64,000 nt of DNA from Oceanospirillales bacterium (GCA_018223185.1 JAAEYW010000005.1:162882-226881), one strand, 5' to 3'. Positions 39,289 to 49,619 are shown, counted from the first letter of the stretch. Notes: a model not told the origin generated them from the sequence alone. Numbers and translations: made by a program.

Positions 39289-40140
39289 TCAGCCGTTCAT
39301 CAGGTTATTTTGATAACGGGTAAACAGTTCAAACATTCTGGCCCATAAAGGCCCTTTGTTACCGTCAGCCACTGGCTGACCATCAATTTCCAGTACTGGT
39401 ACCACCGCACGGGTAGAGCTGCTGATCCAGACCTCATCGGCAGACATCAGGCGATCATAATCGATATCCACCTCCTGAGTAGGGATACCGTTTTCAGCCG
39501 CCAGCTCCAGTATCAGTGCCCGGGTCGTACCTCCGAGAATATCTGAGCCGCGCTTGGGAGTGTAGATCACCCCTTTATCCACCAGCATCAGATTACAGGA
39601 AGCACCTTCGGTCAGCAGGCCATCACGGATCATCAGAGCTTCTTCAACACCCGCCTGCCTTGCCTGCTGCATGACCAATATGTTGGGTAACAGGCCGGTA
39701 CTTTTAATATCACAACGTCCCCAGCGCAGATCAGCAGTCACTATCGCCCGCACCCCGGCAACAGCCCCGGGCCCGGCACTGTATATATCCTTGATCGGAC
39801 TACAACAGGCAAACACTGTCGGTGTCATATCTTCATCGTAGATATGGCTCCGGTTGCCAGAGCATCCCCGGCTGATCTGCAGGTAGACAGACAGATTACC
39901 ACCGCCGTTAAGTTCAACCAGGCGGGTCAAAATAGTTTTCCAGTCGAATCCGGCAGTAATCTGAATTGCGCGCAGACTGTACTCCAGCCTCTGCAAATGC
40001 TCATCCAGCCTGAACCCCTGGCCCCGATAAAACGGAATTACTTCATAGACACTGTCGCCAAACAGAAAACCCCGGTCAAATACCGATACAGTGGCCTGCT
40101 CTTGCGCGATGAATTCGCCGTTCAGATATACTGTTTTCAT
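39289..40140 (-). CDS. dat: D-amino-acid aminotransferase (class IV PLP enzyme)
   Basis: 283 residues. Class IV transaminase of the D-alanine type: YLNGEF start, VFDRGFLFGDSVYEVI, the Schiff-base Lys in DIKSTGLLPN, and Glu in LLTEGASCNLML. Would interconvert D-alanine and D-glutamate with their keto acids, supplying or recovering wall amino acids. It lies between dacA, which releases D-alanine, and the lipoate genes, 17 bases before ybeD. Branched-chain aminotransferase or aminodeoxychorismate lyase are related alternatives, but the motifs fit D-amino acids better. Confidence 0.85.
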   Translation of the reverse strand: MKTVYLNGEFIAQEQATVSVFDRGFLFGDSVYEVIPFYRGQGFRLDEHLQRLEYSLRAIQITAGFDWKTILTRLVELNGGGNLSVYLQISRGCSGNRSHIYDEDMTPTVFACCSPIKDIYSAGPGAVAGVRAIVTADLRWGRCDIKSTGLLPNILVMQQARQAGVEEALMIRDGLLTEGASCNLMLVDKGVIYTPKRGSDILGGTTRALILELAAENGIPTQEVDIDYDRLMSADEVWISSSTRAVVPVLEIDGQPVADGNKGPLWARMFELFTRYQNNLMNG

Positions 40141-40156
40141 CTTTGTCTAACGACAG

Positions 40157-40191
40157 ATGCCCGGACTCAGCTTGATCCTGAGTCCGGGCAT
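40157..40191. other. 14-bp perfect intercistronic hairpin between dacA and dat
   Basis: ATGCCCGGACTCAG (40157-40170) and CTGAGTCCGGGCAT (40178-40191) are exact reverse complements around a 7-base loop. No T-run follows on either strand. Lying between the dacA stop and the dat start, it could stabilise the upstream mRNA, reduce read-through, or terminate with Rho. Confidence 0.75.
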
Positions 40192-40212
40192 CCAGTCCAC
40201 AGCCCCTCGGGG

Positions 40213-41382
40213 TCAGTTAATAAGATTATAAAAGAATAGCGCAATAGCATCCCAGATACGCTGAAAAAAGCCTGCTTCAGCGATGCTTTCCAGCGCGATG
40301 ACCGGCGCCTCCGCCACGACTTTATCTTCAAGCATCACTTTCAGAGAACCAAAACTCTGACCTTTCTCGATCGGTGCTTTAATTACTTTATCCAGATCCA
40401 GAACCGCCTGCAGCTGCTCGCCTTCTCCTCGGGGAATGGTGATCGCCATCGCATTTTCCAGACCGACTTTAAGCTGTGTCTGCTGACCAGCCCACACTTT
40501 AGCTGTTTCCAGAACCTGACCGGCATCATACAGTTTATGGGTACGGAAATAACGGAACGCATACGCCAGCAGTTTCTGACTCTCCTGAGCCCGGGCCTCT
40601 TCACTGCTGGTACCCATCACTACGGTAATCAGACGCATACCGTCACGCTTCGCAGAAGCCACCAGACAGTAACCTGCGGCATCGGTATGCCCGGTTTTCA
40701 GGCCATCAACAGAATCATCCCGCCACAACAGCTTATTGCGGTTAGGCTGACGAATCTTGTTGTAAGTAAAATACTTTTCGGAATAAACACCATACTGTTC
40801 CGGGTATTTCTGAATAATAGCCTGAGCCAGTAGCGCAAGATCGAACGCTGAGGAATAATGGTCTTCAGATGGCAGACCGGTGGCGTTCATAAAATGGGTA
40901 TCTTTCATTCCCAGCAGCGCAGCGTGCTGATTCATCATATCCGCAAAAGCCGCTTCGCTGCCGGCGATATACTCAGCAACAGCAACACTGGCATCATTGC
41001 CCGACTGAATGATGATTCCCTTTAGCAGATCACTCAGGAGAACCTGCGTGCCCTCCTTAATGAACATCCGCGATCCCGGAGCGCGCCAGGCCTTAACGGA
41101 GACTGGCACCAGATCGTTCTTACTGACATTCCCTTTCGTCAGCTCAGCTTCAAGGATATAACTGGTCATCATTTTGGTCAGGCTGGCCGGCGGAAAACGC
41201 TCCCCCTCCCGACTGGCCATGATAACTTTACCGGTATCGGCATCCATAACAATATAAGCCCGGGCTGCCACCTGAGGTGGTGCCGGGGTAATCTTCGCTG
41301 CCTGCACTGGCAATGAAGCGATACAGATGGACAAAAGAAACAGGCGAAACATCATAGAGCGAAAAGCAAATTTTCTAATCAT
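40213..41382 (-). CDS. dacA: D-alanyl-D-alanine carboxypeptidase (PBP5/6 family)
   Basis: Removes the terminal D-alanine from peptidoglycan pentapeptides. 389 residues with a signal peptide ending near PVQA-A. Active-site motifs: PPASLTKMMTSY (SxxK), SGNDASVAVAEY (SxN), and DGLKTGHTDAAG (KTG). The C-terminal helix RIWDAIALFFYNLIN is the amphipathic membrane anchor. No good ribosome site precedes 41382, and the MM pair at codons 10-11 is an alternative start. The released D-alanine is a substrate for the aminotransferase downstream. Confidence 0.95.
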   Translation of the reverse strand: MIRKFAFRSMMFRLFLLSICIASLPVQAAKITPAPPQVAARAYIVMDADTGKVIMASREGERFPPASLTKMMTSYILEAELTKGNVSKNDLVPVSVKAWRAPGSRMFIKEGTQVLLSDLLKGIIIQSGNDASVAVAEYIAGSEAAFADMMNQHAALLGMKDTHFMNATGLPSEDHYSSAFDLALLAQAIIQKYPEQYGVYSEKYFTYNKIRQPNRNKLLWRDDSVDGLKTGHTDAAGYCLVASAKRDGMRLITVVMGTSSEEARAQESQKLLAYAFRYFRTHKLYDAGQVLETAKVWAGQQTQLKVGLENAMAITIPRGEGEQLQAVLDLDKVIKAPIEKGQSFGSLKVMLEDKVVAEAPVIALESIAEAGFFQRIWDAIALFFYNLIN

Positions 41383-41502
41383 AGTGTTTTATAAATACTT
41401 TATATTACGGTTACAGAGGGTCCAGATACAGCTGAGACCTGAAAACAGCCTAAAGGTTCGCCGATAACAGCGTTTTCCTTCAGCAAATCCAATTAACGCC
41501 GT

Positions 41503-42348
41503 CTAGTCTACCAAATGTGGACGCAGATAGCCTGCGGCTTCGATTCTTGAAATAAGCTCAGCCAGATTGGCATTCAGCTGAACCGGTCCGACCTGCACCC
41601 GATATAACGTCCGGTCAGACAGGTTAAGCGGCACTATTCTGACCTGATATCCAGGCAACATCTGCTGCAGTTGCTGTTTGGCCTCGGTGGCTGTAGCTTC
41701 CAGACCAAATGCTCCCACCTGCAGGTAGCGATTACCGATTGTAGCGGTACTGGTGACCGGTGGCGCCGTTGCTGCAGCTCCCGCAGACACTATCGCAGCT
41801 GACGAAGTACTCCAGCTGCCAGCATCGATCGCTTCAACCTCAACACGCGCCGTTCCGCCACCCAGCATATCCAGCTTAGAAGCCGCCGCATAAGACAGAT
41901 CGATGATCCGGCCACCGTGAAATGGCCCCCGGTCATTCACCCGCACAATCACCCGCTGGCCATTGCTGAGATTAGTCACCTGAACATAGCTGGGCAGAGG
42001 CAGCGACTTATGAGCGGCACTCATGCCATACATATTGTAGGTTTCACCATTGGAGGTTTTATGCCCATGAAATTTTTTGCCATACCACGAGGCAACGCCG
42101 CGCTCTTTATAGCCACTGCCGGAAGGCATCACATAGTAGGTTTTACCCAGCACGGTATAGGGGCTTTTGTTTCCCCCTCTGCTTTTAGGCTCAACCCGGG
42201 GTACAGCATCCGGTACATGAGATACATCGACCCGGCCTGACGGTCCGTAATCCTGCTCGACAGCATAGCGCCCACTCGGAGCAGAAGAACAGCCTCCCAG
42301 TACCGCTATCAGCGATAGCGCTATCAGCCCGAAGACGATTCTCTTCAT
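41503..42348 (-). CDS. rlpA: RlpA septal/denuded-glycan lytic transglycosylase lipoprotein
   Basis: 281 residues. Lipoprotein signal with lipobox VLGGCSS, a double-psi beta-barrel RlpA domain (GVASWYGKKFHGHKTSNGETYNM; VRVNDRGPFHGGRIIDLS), then a linker and a C-terminal SPOR domain (about 205-281) that binds glycan lacking stem peptides. Starts three bases after the mltB stop. Confidence 0.94.
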   Translation of the reverse strand: MKRIVFGLIALSLIAVLGGCSSAPSGRYAVEQDYGPSGRVDVSHVPDAVPRVEPKSRGGNKSPYTVLGKTYYVMPSGSGYKERGVASWYGKKFHGHKTSNGETYNMYGMSAAHKSLPLPSYVQVTNLSNGQRVIVRVNDRGPFHGGRIIDLSYAAASKLDMLGGGTARVEVEAIDAGSWSTSSAAIVSAGAAATAPPVTSTATIGNRYLQVGAFGLEATATEAKQQLQQMLPGYQVRIVPLNLSDRTLYRVQVGPVQLNANLAELISRIEAAGYLRPHLVD

Positions 42349-42351
42349 CGA

Positions 42352-43383
42352 TTAACCTGCAACGCCGGTAGTTTTCTCAGCCAGCGCCTGCTGGCGTTTT
42401 TCTGCGACCGCCTGACTCAGCTCATAAACCGCCATAGCGTACAACCGGCTATGATTATAGCGAGTGATCACATAGAAGTTGTGGAGCCCGAACCAGTGCT
42501 GAAACGCCCCATCAGTTTCCATACGCATCAGCGTCGCCTTACTCTCAGCATCCAGACCTTTATGAGTACGGATACCCCGTTCTGACCACTGAGCAAGCGT
42601 CAGCTCCGGCTTCAGGTCACCATTGATCCAGGCTTCCTCCGCCAGTTGTTCGATCACCACATTACTACGCACCGGCTCGCCGGTCTTCCAGCCATGAGCC
42701 CGGAAATAGTTGGCAACACTGCCGATCGCATCAACAGGATTAGTCCAGATATCTTTTCTGCCGTCACCGTCGAAATCGACTGCAAAGCTCCTGAAGCTAC
42801 TGGGAATAAACTGTCCGAAGCCCATTGCACCGGCATAAGAACCTTTTAAACTTAAGGGATCAACCCGTTCCTCTCGCAACAGGTAGAAATACTCTTTTAG
42901 CTGGCCCTGAAAGAATTTCCCCCGGGGAGGATAGTCAAACCCAAGAGTGGACAACGAATCAACCACCCGGTAACTCCCCATATTCCGGCCATAGCGGGTT
43001 TCAACACCAATAATGGCTACAATAATCTGCGCTGGCACACCGTAAGTTTCTTCAGCCCGCTGCAATGTATCACTATACTCATTCCAGAACTCAACACCCT
43101 GATTTATCCGGGTATCCCGCAAAAAGATATTACGATATTCACCCCAGTTAAGGCGTTTTTCTGCCGGCCGGGAGATCGCTTTAAGAATACTTTCCTGACG
43201 CTCAGCAGCCCCCAGAACCGTTCTGACTTCACCTTCATCGAAGCCCTCTTTCGCCATATCGGCGATAAACTGCTGGGCCGCGGGGTGATCGCCATACCCA
43301 TTAGCAGCAACCTGCGCACCCCATAACAAACCGGTACAGAGTACAGCTCCGGTCAGCATTGCTGGAAATCTTATTCTAAACAT
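42352..43383 (-). CDS. mltB: Membrane-bound lytic murein transglycosylase B
   Basis: Cleaves peptidoglycan glycan strands with anhydro-ring formation. 343 residues with an N-terminal signal; catalytic Glu in GVETRYGRNMGSYRV, and the conserved GAMGFGQFIPSSFRSFAVDFDGDG. The signal has no lipobox (no Cys at a cleavage site), so it is probably soluble periplasmic, like the SltB1 type of Pseudomonas. A purine-rich AAAGGTAGGG precedes the ATG. Confidence 0.94.
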   Translation of the reverse strand: MFRIRFPAMLTGAVLCTGLLWGAQVAANGYGDHPAAQQFIADMAKEGFDEGEVRTVLGAAERQESILKAISRPAEKRLNWGEYRNIFLRDTRINQGVEFWNEYSDTLQRAEETYGVPAQIIVAIIGVETRYGRNMGSYRVVDSLSTLGFDYPPRGKFFQGQLKEYFYLLREERVDPLSLKGSYAGAMGFGQFIPSSFRSFAVDFDGDGRKDIWTNPVDAIGSVANYFRAHGWKTGEPVRSNVVIEQLAEEAWINGDLKPELTLAQWSERGIRTHKGLDAESKATLMRMETDGAFQHWFGLHNFYVITRYNHSRLYAMAVYELSQAVAEKRQQALAEKTTGVAG

Positions 43384-43529
43384 ATAACCCTACCTTTAAT
43401 TTGCCATCACAGCCTGGCATTCCCTTAATACCTGAACCACTTACACATTACTCTCAGCTGAATCCCGACTTTATCACAGTGACACCAGAACAAAACCGCT
43501 GAGTTATTATGTTTATTTAACCTGAACCC

Positions 43530-44666
43530 TTAATGACTGATCATCTGCCGGTGCGCCTGTACTGACATCAGTAAACCAAACCCCGCCATCAGGGTCACAA
43601 TCGAGGTTCCCCCATAGCTGACCAGCGGCAACGGCACACCGACCACAGGCAAGAGACCACTCACCATTCCGATATTAACGAATACATAAACGAAAAAGGT
43701 CAGCGTCACACTCCCGGCCACCAGACGACCAAAACTGTCCTGTGCCTTAGCCGCAATCACCAGCCCCCGGGCGATAATCAGCAGGTAGATAACCAGCAGT
43801 AACAATATACCGATCATTCCCAGTTCCTCCCCCATCACCGCAATGATGAAGTCGGTATGACTTTCCGGCAGAAAATCCAGCTGCGACTGAGTCCCCAGCA
43901 TCCAGCCTTTACCCTCAATACCACCGGAACCGATCGCAGCCTTCGACTGAATAATGTTCCAGCCAGATCCCAGGGGATCACTCTCCGGATCAAGAAAAGT
44001 CAGCACCCGCTGCTTCTGATAGTCTTTCATCACCATCCACAGCCCCGGCAAGCCCGCCGCTGCAACGGCCAGGGCACCAAATATATAGCGCCAGTAGATA
44101 CCGGAAAGCAGCAATACAAATACGCCGGAGGCGGCAATCAGCAGCGAGGTACCAAGATCCGGTTGTTTCATAATGAACACCACCGGCACGAAGATCAGCA
44201 CCAGAGAGATAACAATATGACGAAAGCGCGGAGGTAGTGGCCGGTTGGCCAGATAACAGGCAACCATCAGCGGCAATACCAGTTTGACAATCTCAGAGGG
44301 CTGAAAACGAAACCCGGGTAACGCAATCCATCGCTGCGCCCCTTTAGCGCCAACCCCTACCAACAGCACTGCCAGCAGCAACCCCAGGCAGATGACATAC
44401 ATCGCCGGAGCCCAGCGGGCAAACAGCTGCGGCCTCAACTGCGCGAGCACAGCCATAACGACAAGTCCGGCCCCCATACGAACCGCCTGACGCACCACAT
44501 ACCCCATATCTCCGCCGGAGGCACTGTACAGCACTAACAATCCATAACCACACAAAACCAGAATAAACAGCAGCAGCCAGGCATCTAACCGGGTATGGGA
44601 CCAAAGCCCCCTGCGCCGCGCCAGATGCGGCTGAGCATCGGGCATTGTGCGCTGAAAATCAGCCAT
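43530..44666 (-). CDS. rodA: Rod-shape peptidoglycan glycosyltransferase RodA
   Basis: SEDS-family polymerase for lateral wall growth. 378 residues, about ten membrane segments. SEDS hallmarks: GFRFQPSEIVKL, GSGWNIIQSKAAIGSGG, and DFLPESHTDFIIAVMGEELG, which carries the catalytic Asp region. Start overlaps the mrdA 3' end by eight bases, so polymerase and transpeptidase are coupled. Confidence 0.97.
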   Translation of the reverse strand: MADFQRTMPDAQPHLARRRGLWSHTRLDAWLLLFILVLCGYGLLVLYSASGGDMGYVVRQAVRMGAGLVVMAVLAQLRPQLFARWAPAMYVICLGLLLAVLLVGVGAKGAQRWIALPGFRFQPSEIVKLVLPLMVACYLANRPLPPRFRHIVISLVLIFVPVVFIMKQPDLGTSLLIAASGVFVLLLSGIYWRYIFGALAVAAAGLPGLWMVMKDYQKQRVLTFLDPESDPLGSGWNIIQSKAAIGSGGIEGKGWMLGTQSQLDFLPESHTDFIIAVMGEELGMIGILLLLVIYLLIIARGLVIAAKAQDSFGRLVAGSVTLTFFVYVFVNIGMVSGLLPVVGVPLPLVSYGGTSIVTLMAGFGLLMSVQAHRQMISH

Positions 44667-46593
44667 CGGTTACTACTCCTGCCAGCGCGTCCGCCTCAGC
44701 ATCCTGACGCTTAAGCGCCATAAATGCGTCAATCACATCCCGGGCTATCGGAGCGGCGGTACTTGAACCACCGCCACCATTTTCGACAATGACCGACACC
44801 GCAATTTCAGGGTTATCTGCCGGCGCAAAGGCGATAAACAGCGCATGGTCACGGTGACGCTCCTCCATACTTTCAGCGTCATAGACCTCGTCCTGCTTAA
44901 TCCCGACCACCTGAGCAGTACCGGTTTTACCAGCAATCTGAAAGTCCAGTCCATAGCCTATTTTACGCGCCGTACCCCCAGGGCCGTGAACCACGGCGAT
45001 CATGGCATCGATAATCCGCTTCCAGTACTGATTATTTTTCAGTTTAACATCCGGCAGCACCGCTTTAGTCCCTTCCAGACCACTGATATCAATCACACTG
45101 CCTTCCATCGTATGTTCAGCTTTGCTCCTGGAATGCTGCATCACCCCTTTCAGCATTCTTGGCTGCTTCCATTCGCCGCGATTAGCCATCACCCCGGCGG
45201 CGGTTGCCAGCTGCAATGGCGTTGCCAGCATCCAGCCCTGCCCGATACTCAGGTTAAGGGAATCTCCGGCAAACCAGGAACCCCGGCCGGTTTTTTTCTT
45301 CCACGCTTTAGAGGGCAGAATACCGGGCAATGCCTCTGGCAGATCAAGACTGGTAACCTGACCAAAGCCAAATCGCCCCAGATAATCGGAGATAATGTCC
45401 ACACCCGCACGGTTGGCAACATCGTAGAACCAGACATCACAGGATTGATATATCGCCATATCCAGCCCCACCATTCCATGACCGCCATGTTTCCAGTCCC
45501 GATAGCGGCGCCCACCATTAGTCAGAGTGTAGTAACCCGGATCGAAGATTGTATGAGAGGGACTGACCACTCCGCTATCAATTACCCCCATCGCCACCAT
45601 CGGTTTGATCGTTGACCCCGGCGGATATTGTCCCCGCAGCGCCCGGTTAAAGAGTGGCAGATCCGGCGATTCACGCAGGTCTTTATAGTCCGTGGTACTG
45701 ATACCGGTGACAAACAGGTTAGGGTCGTAGCCCGGATTACTCACCAGCGCAAGGATTCCGCCGGTTTTCGGATCAATTGCCACAATCGCAGCACGACGCC
45801 CCTCCACCAGTTTTTCAGCGGCCTGCTGTAAACGAATATCCAGATAGAGGACTATATCTTTACCCGGCACCGGATCGGTTTGCTCAAGCACCCGCATCAC
45901 CCGCCCCCGGGCATTGGTTTCAACCTTGTGATAGCCTACCTCACCGTGCAGCAGGGGTTCATAAAACCGCTCGACCCCTAGTTTACCGACATAGTGTGTC
46001 GCACTGTAATTTTTAGGATCGACCCGCTTCAGTTCTTTCTCGTTAATGCGGCCAACATAGCCCAGCGCATGCACCAGACTCGCCCCGAACGGATAATAGC
46101 GGATCAGATCCGCCTCAACCTGAACCCCGGGCAAACGCTGATAGTTAACAGCGATGCGGGCGATTTCATCATCGGTCAGACGAAAACGCAGAGGCACCGT
46201 TTCATAAGGTCTGCGACGCTGTTTCAGACGTTTATGGAAGGACTCGAGTTCTCTGTCAGAAACCGGGATAAGCTTTTGCAATTCAGCCAGTGTGACTTCA
46301 AGGTCACCCACTTTCTCTTTCAACAAAGTAACACTGTAACTGGGACGATTATCCGCTAACAGGGTTCCGTTGCGGTCATAAATCAGTCCTCGCGTGGGAG
46401 CGACCGGCTGCAGCTGGATACGGTTGTCATCGGACACAGAAACCAGTTGTTCATGCTGAATAACCTGCAGGTAGTAGAGCCGGCCAACCAGAACGCCCAT
46501 CAGCAACACTACGATCACAAAAGCGATCAGTGCGCGTGACAGAAATACCCGCCCCTCTTTTGTATGATCCTTCAGGCTATCAAACGCTGACAT
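44659..46593 (-). CDS. mrdA: Penicillin-binding protein 2 (elongation transpeptidase)
   Basis: Cross-links new peptidoglycan as partner of RodA. 644 residues with one N-terminal membrane segment (about 20-43). Transpeptidase motifs: PPGSTIKPMVAMG (SxxK), YQSCDVWFYDVA (SxD form usual in PBP2), and IAGKTGTAQVV (KTG). Downstream of rlmH by 32 bases. Confidence 0.97.
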   Translation of the reverse strand: MSAFDSLKDHTKEGRVFLSRALIAFVIVVLLMGVLVGRLYYLQVIQHEQLVSVSDDNRIQLQPVAPTRGLIYDRNGTLLADNRPSYSVTLLKEKVGDLEVTLAELQKLIPVSDRELESFHKRLKQRRRPYETVPLRFRLTDDEIARIAVNYQRLPGVQVEADLIRYYPFGASLVHALGYVGRINEKELKRVDPKNYSATHYVGKLGVERFYEPLLHGEVGYHKVETNARGRVMRVLEQTDPVPGKDIVLYLDIRLQQAAEKLVEGRRAAIVAIDPKTGGILALVSNPGYDPNLFVTGISTTDYKDLRESPDLPLFNRALRGQYPPGSTIKPMVAMGVIDSGVVSPSHTIFDPGYYTLTNGGRRYRDWKHGGHGMVGLDMAIYQSCDVWFYDVANRAGVDIISDYLGRFGFGQVTSLDLPEALPGILPSKAWKKKTGRGSWFAGDSLNLSIGQGWMLATPLQLATAAGVMANRGEWKQPRMLKGVMQHSRSKAEHTMEGSVIDISGLEGTKAVLPDVKLKNNQYWKRIIDAMIAVVHGPGGTARKIGYGLDFQIAGKTGTAQVVGIKQDEVYDAESMEERHRDHALFIAFAPADNPEIAVSVIVENGGGGSSTAAPIARDVIDAFMALKRQDAEADALAGVVTDG

Positions 46594-46625
46594 CTAAGCA
46601 ATTCTTCACAGATATGTGTAACAGA

Positions 46626-47093
46626 TTATTTATGATAGGGATGGCCCTGCATAATACTCCAGGCCCGATACAACTGTTCAGCAAGCAGAATACGCACCAG
46701 CGGATGCGGCAGGGTAAGTCCCGAAAGTGACCACTTCTGATCAGCGATCGCTACACACTCCGGCGCCAGTCCATCGGGACCACCCACTAGCAAACAGAGG
46801 TTCTGACCGGACATCTGCCACTGTTCAGCCTGTTCAGCCAGCTGTTCAGTACTCCAGTTTTTACCTCCTACCTCGAGTGCAATCACCCGGTCGCCTTTAG
46901 GGATCGCCGCCAGCATCTGCTCACCCTCCTGGCGTTTTGCCCGGGCCAGATCCGCGCCTTTTCCCCGATGACCAAGCGCTATCTCGATAAGCTCCAGAGA
47001 GAACTCGTTCGGCAGTCGCTTAAGATACTCATTAAACCCTTCGGTTACCCAACCAGGCATTTTGGTACCTACGGCGATAAGGCGTATTTTCAT
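46626..47093 (-). CDS. rlmH: 23S rRNA pseudouridine-1915 N3-methyltransferase RlmH
   Basis: SPOUT-class methyltransferase acting on intact ribosomes. 155 residues, the family's standard length. [12 protein letters not shown] at the start, LLVGGPDGL (S-adenosylmethionine knot) and the C-terminal [16 protein letters not shown] are diagnostic. Directly downstream of rsfS. Confidence 0.97.
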   Translation of the reverse strand: MKIRLIAVGTKMPGWVTEGFNEYLKRLPNEFSLELIEIALGHRGKGADLARAKRQEGEQMLAAIPKGDRVIALEVGGKNWSTEQLAEQAEQWQMSGQNLCLLVGGPDGLAPECVAIADQKWSLSGLTLPHPLVRILLAEQLYRAWSIMQGHPYHK

Positions 47094-47177
47094 AATAAAA
47101 ACCAGATTCCTTTGTTCGCTGATCTTTCTGAAAGAAGATCCGCCCGGTGGGCAGTAATCACTCAGTAGCAGAAGCGA

Positions 47178-47528
47178 TTATTGTGCCGCACCCTGCCCGA
47201 CTTCGTCATCAAAGCCCCAGAGTTTCTCAAGATCGTAGAAGCTTCGGGCATCCGGCATCATCACATGCACAACCAGATCACCCAGATCCACCAGCACCCA
47301 TTCGCCGGTATCCAACCCTTCGATCCCCAATGGCATCAAGCCCTTATGCTTCATCTCTTCCTGCACATGCTGTCCTATGGACATCACATGTCGCTTAGAG
47401 GTTCCGCTGGCAATCACCATCCGGTCAGTCACTGTTGATTTATTGGTCACATCAATCTCGACAATATCCCGTGCTTTCATATCATCAAGTGCTTCACGTA
47501 CAGCGATGATCATCTGATCCATTTCCAT
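47178..47528 (-). CDS. rsfS: Ribosome silencing factor RsfS
   Basis: Binds bL14 on the 50S subunit and blocks joining in poor conditions. 116 residues. DIVEIDVTNKSTVTDRMVIASGTSKRHV and EWVLVDLGDLVVHVM are the family core. The first of several near ATGs (codons 1, 3 and 6) is used. Six bases after nadD. Confidence 0.95.
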   Translation of the reverse strand: MEMDQMIIAVREALDDMKARDIVEIDVTNKSTVTDRMVIASGTSKRHVMSIGQHVQEEMKHKGLMPLGIEGLDTGEWVLVDLGDLVVHVMMPDARSFYDLEKLWGFDDEVGQGAAQ

Positions 47529-47534
47529 TAGTAA

Positions 47535-48200
47535 TTATTTACCTTCGTTAAGTTGCTCAAAATTATAGAGCCTGTTTTGTTTTATATAATCCCACACTGC
47601 ATCCGGAAGCAGATAACGGGGGGAGCGCCCATCCCTGATCAGCTCTCTGATCTGGGTGGCAGAGATTCCCAGCGGCGTCAGTTCCCGAAAAATCACATGA
47701 CCCGCAGGTTTTTGCAGCACTATATCTAGATCATCAGTCTCATGCTCATCACTGATGCGCTGCATCTGCTCACAGGGTTCATAGATCCACCCCGGCCGTT
47801 TAACGACCACAATATGACACAGCGTCAGGAGCTCCAGCCAGCGATCCCACTGGGGCAGCGACAGATAGGCATCCATTCCCAGTATCATACAAATCGGTAT
47901 CTGCAGCCCCAGTTCGCGCCGGAAAGATTCCAGTGTCAGTACAGTATAGGAATCATCAGCAGAGATAACCTCCCGTTCATCAGCAACCAGCGCCTGTTCA
48001 TCGGCAACGGCCAGACGCACCATATCCAGACGCTGCTGACCGCTACGTTCAGGCGATTTCCGATGAACCGGGGTCTTGGAGGGCATCAGCGTTACCTGTT
48101 TTACACCCAGCCACTGTTGAATTTCCAGCGCAGTGCGCAGATGGCCATTATGGATGGGGTCAAACGTCCCACCCATAAAGACTTTGACGGATTCGCTCAT
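47535..48200 (-). CDS. nadD: Nicotinate-nucleotide adenylyltransferase
   Basis: Makes deamido-NAD from nicotinate mononucleotide and ATP. 221 residues. Nucleotidyltransferase motifs GGTFDPIHNGHL and ISATQIRELIRDG; MPSKTPVHRKSP lies between. Starts six bases after the proA stop, with no clear ribosome site, so translation may depend on proA. Confidence 0.95.
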   Translation of the reverse strand: MSESVKVFMGGTFDPIHNGHLRTALEIQQWLGVKQVTLMPSKTPVHRKSPERSGQQRLDMVRLAVADEQALVADEREVISADDSYTVLTLESFRRELGLQIPICMILGMDAYLSLPQWDRWLELLTLCHIVVVKRPGWIYEPCEQMQRISDEHETDDLDIVLQKPAGHVIFRELTPLGISATQIRELIRDGRSPRYLLPDAVWDYIKQNRLYNFEQLNEGK

Positions 48201-48206
48201 CAGGCG

Positions 48207-49463
48207 TTACTGACGAATATGGCCATCACCCAGCACCACATACTTTTGCGAGGTCAGACCTTCAAGACCAACCGGCCCGCGGGCATGAATCTTATCCGTT
48301 GAAATACCAATCTCGGCCCCAAGCCCATACTCGAAACCATCGGCAAAACGGGTCGACGCGTTGACCATCACTGAGCTGGAATCCACTTCACGCAAAAAAC
48401 TGCGCGACCGGGTGTAGTTCTCAGTGATAATGGAATCGGTATGATGAGAGCCATAGTGGTTAATGTGTTCAATCGCCTCAGCCATATCACTGACCAGTCT
48501 GATCGACAGAATCGGTGCCAGATATTCGGTTTCCCAATCCACTTCTGTGGCTGCAACGATATCTGGCAGTACTTTACGGGTGTTTTCACAACCACGCAGC
48601 TCAACCCCAATCGCCCGATAGCGCTCCGCCAACTCAGGCAAAATATCTGCCGCACGAGCCTCATGGACAAGCAACGTCTCCATGGTATTGCAGGTACCAT
48701 AGCGGTGAGTTTTAGCGTTTATAGCCACATTAATGGCCTTGGTTTTGTCTGCATCTTCATCGATGTATACATGACATATACCATCCAGATGTTTGATCAC
48801 CGCCACTTTGGCGTCACGACTCACCCGTTCGATCAGGCTTTTTCCACCCCGCGGCACAATCACATCAACATATTCAGGCATAGTGATCAGCTCACCCACG
48901 GCGTCCCGGTCAGTGGTTCTGACTACCTGAACCGTATGCTCGGGCAATCCGACTGCCTTCAGACCTGTCTGGATGCACTCAGCGACCGCCGCATTACTGT
49001 GGATCGCTTCAGAGCCGCCCCGCAGAATCGTCGCATTGCCGGACTTCAGACAGAGACTGGCGGCTTCTACCGTTACATTGGGACGGGATTCATAAATAAT
49101 ACCGACCACTCCAAGTGGCACACGCATTTTACCCACCTGTATACCGCTGGGCAGATAATTCATATCAGTGATCGCACCGATCGGATCAGGCAGAGCAGCA
49201 ACCTGACGCAAGCCTTCGATCATGGTGTCGATCTGAGACTGTTTCAGTTCCAGGCGATCCAGCATCGCATCATCAAGACCGTTAGCACGCCCCTGCGCCA
49301 GATCCTGAGCATTCGCGGCAACCAGGGCTTCGCGGGATGCATCAATTGCATCCGCCATCGCCAGTAACGCGCGGTTCTTAATTCCGGTATCAGCTTTCGC
49401 AATTTTGCGGGACGCGATGCGTGCCTGCTGACCCAGCTCTGCCATGTACTGTTTAACGTTCAT
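48207..49463 (-). CDS. proA: Gamma-glutamyl phosphate reductase
   Basis: Second step of proline synthesis. 418 residues (E. coli 417). The catalytic Cys is in [32 protein letters not shown] and [11 protein letters not shown] are conserved. proB is not in the window. First gene of the long leftward block running through nadD to the cell-wall genes. Confidence 0.97.
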   Translation of the reverse strand: MNVKQYMAELGQQARIASRKIAKADTGIKNRALLAMADAIDASREALVAANAQDLAQGRANGLDDAMLDRLELKQSQIDTMIEGLRQVAALPDPIGAITDMNYLPSGIQVGKMRVPLGVVGIIYESRPNVTVEAASLCLKSGNATILRGGSEAIHSNAAVAECIQTGLKAVGLPEHTVQVVRTTDRDAVGELITMPEYVDVIVPRGGKSLIERVSRDAKVAVIKHLDGICHVYIDEDADKTKAINVAINAKTHRYGTCNTMETLLVHEARAADILPELAERYRAIGVELRGCENTRKVLPDIVAATEVDWETEYLAPILSIRLVSDMAEAIEHINHYGSHHTDSIITENYTRSRSFLREVDSSSVMVNASTRFADGFEYGLGAEIGISTDKIHARGPVGLEGLTSQKYVVLGDGHIRQ

Positions 49464-49619
49464 AACCTTCCTACTCCGTCGAGACCGGACATTATAACCC
49501 GCTCGACAGCGGGGGTCATCGACAGAGAAAGCAAAACAGCAAAAAAGCCGTTTTTGCGAGGTAACTTAGCTGCTATCATCTGCAGGCTTTAGCGCCCCGG
49601 AATATTTAGCCGTCGGAAT

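Noticed and set aside
48441..49367. 308-codon plus-strand frame opposite proA
   Set aside because: Antisense shadow; proA is intact and conserved over the same bases.
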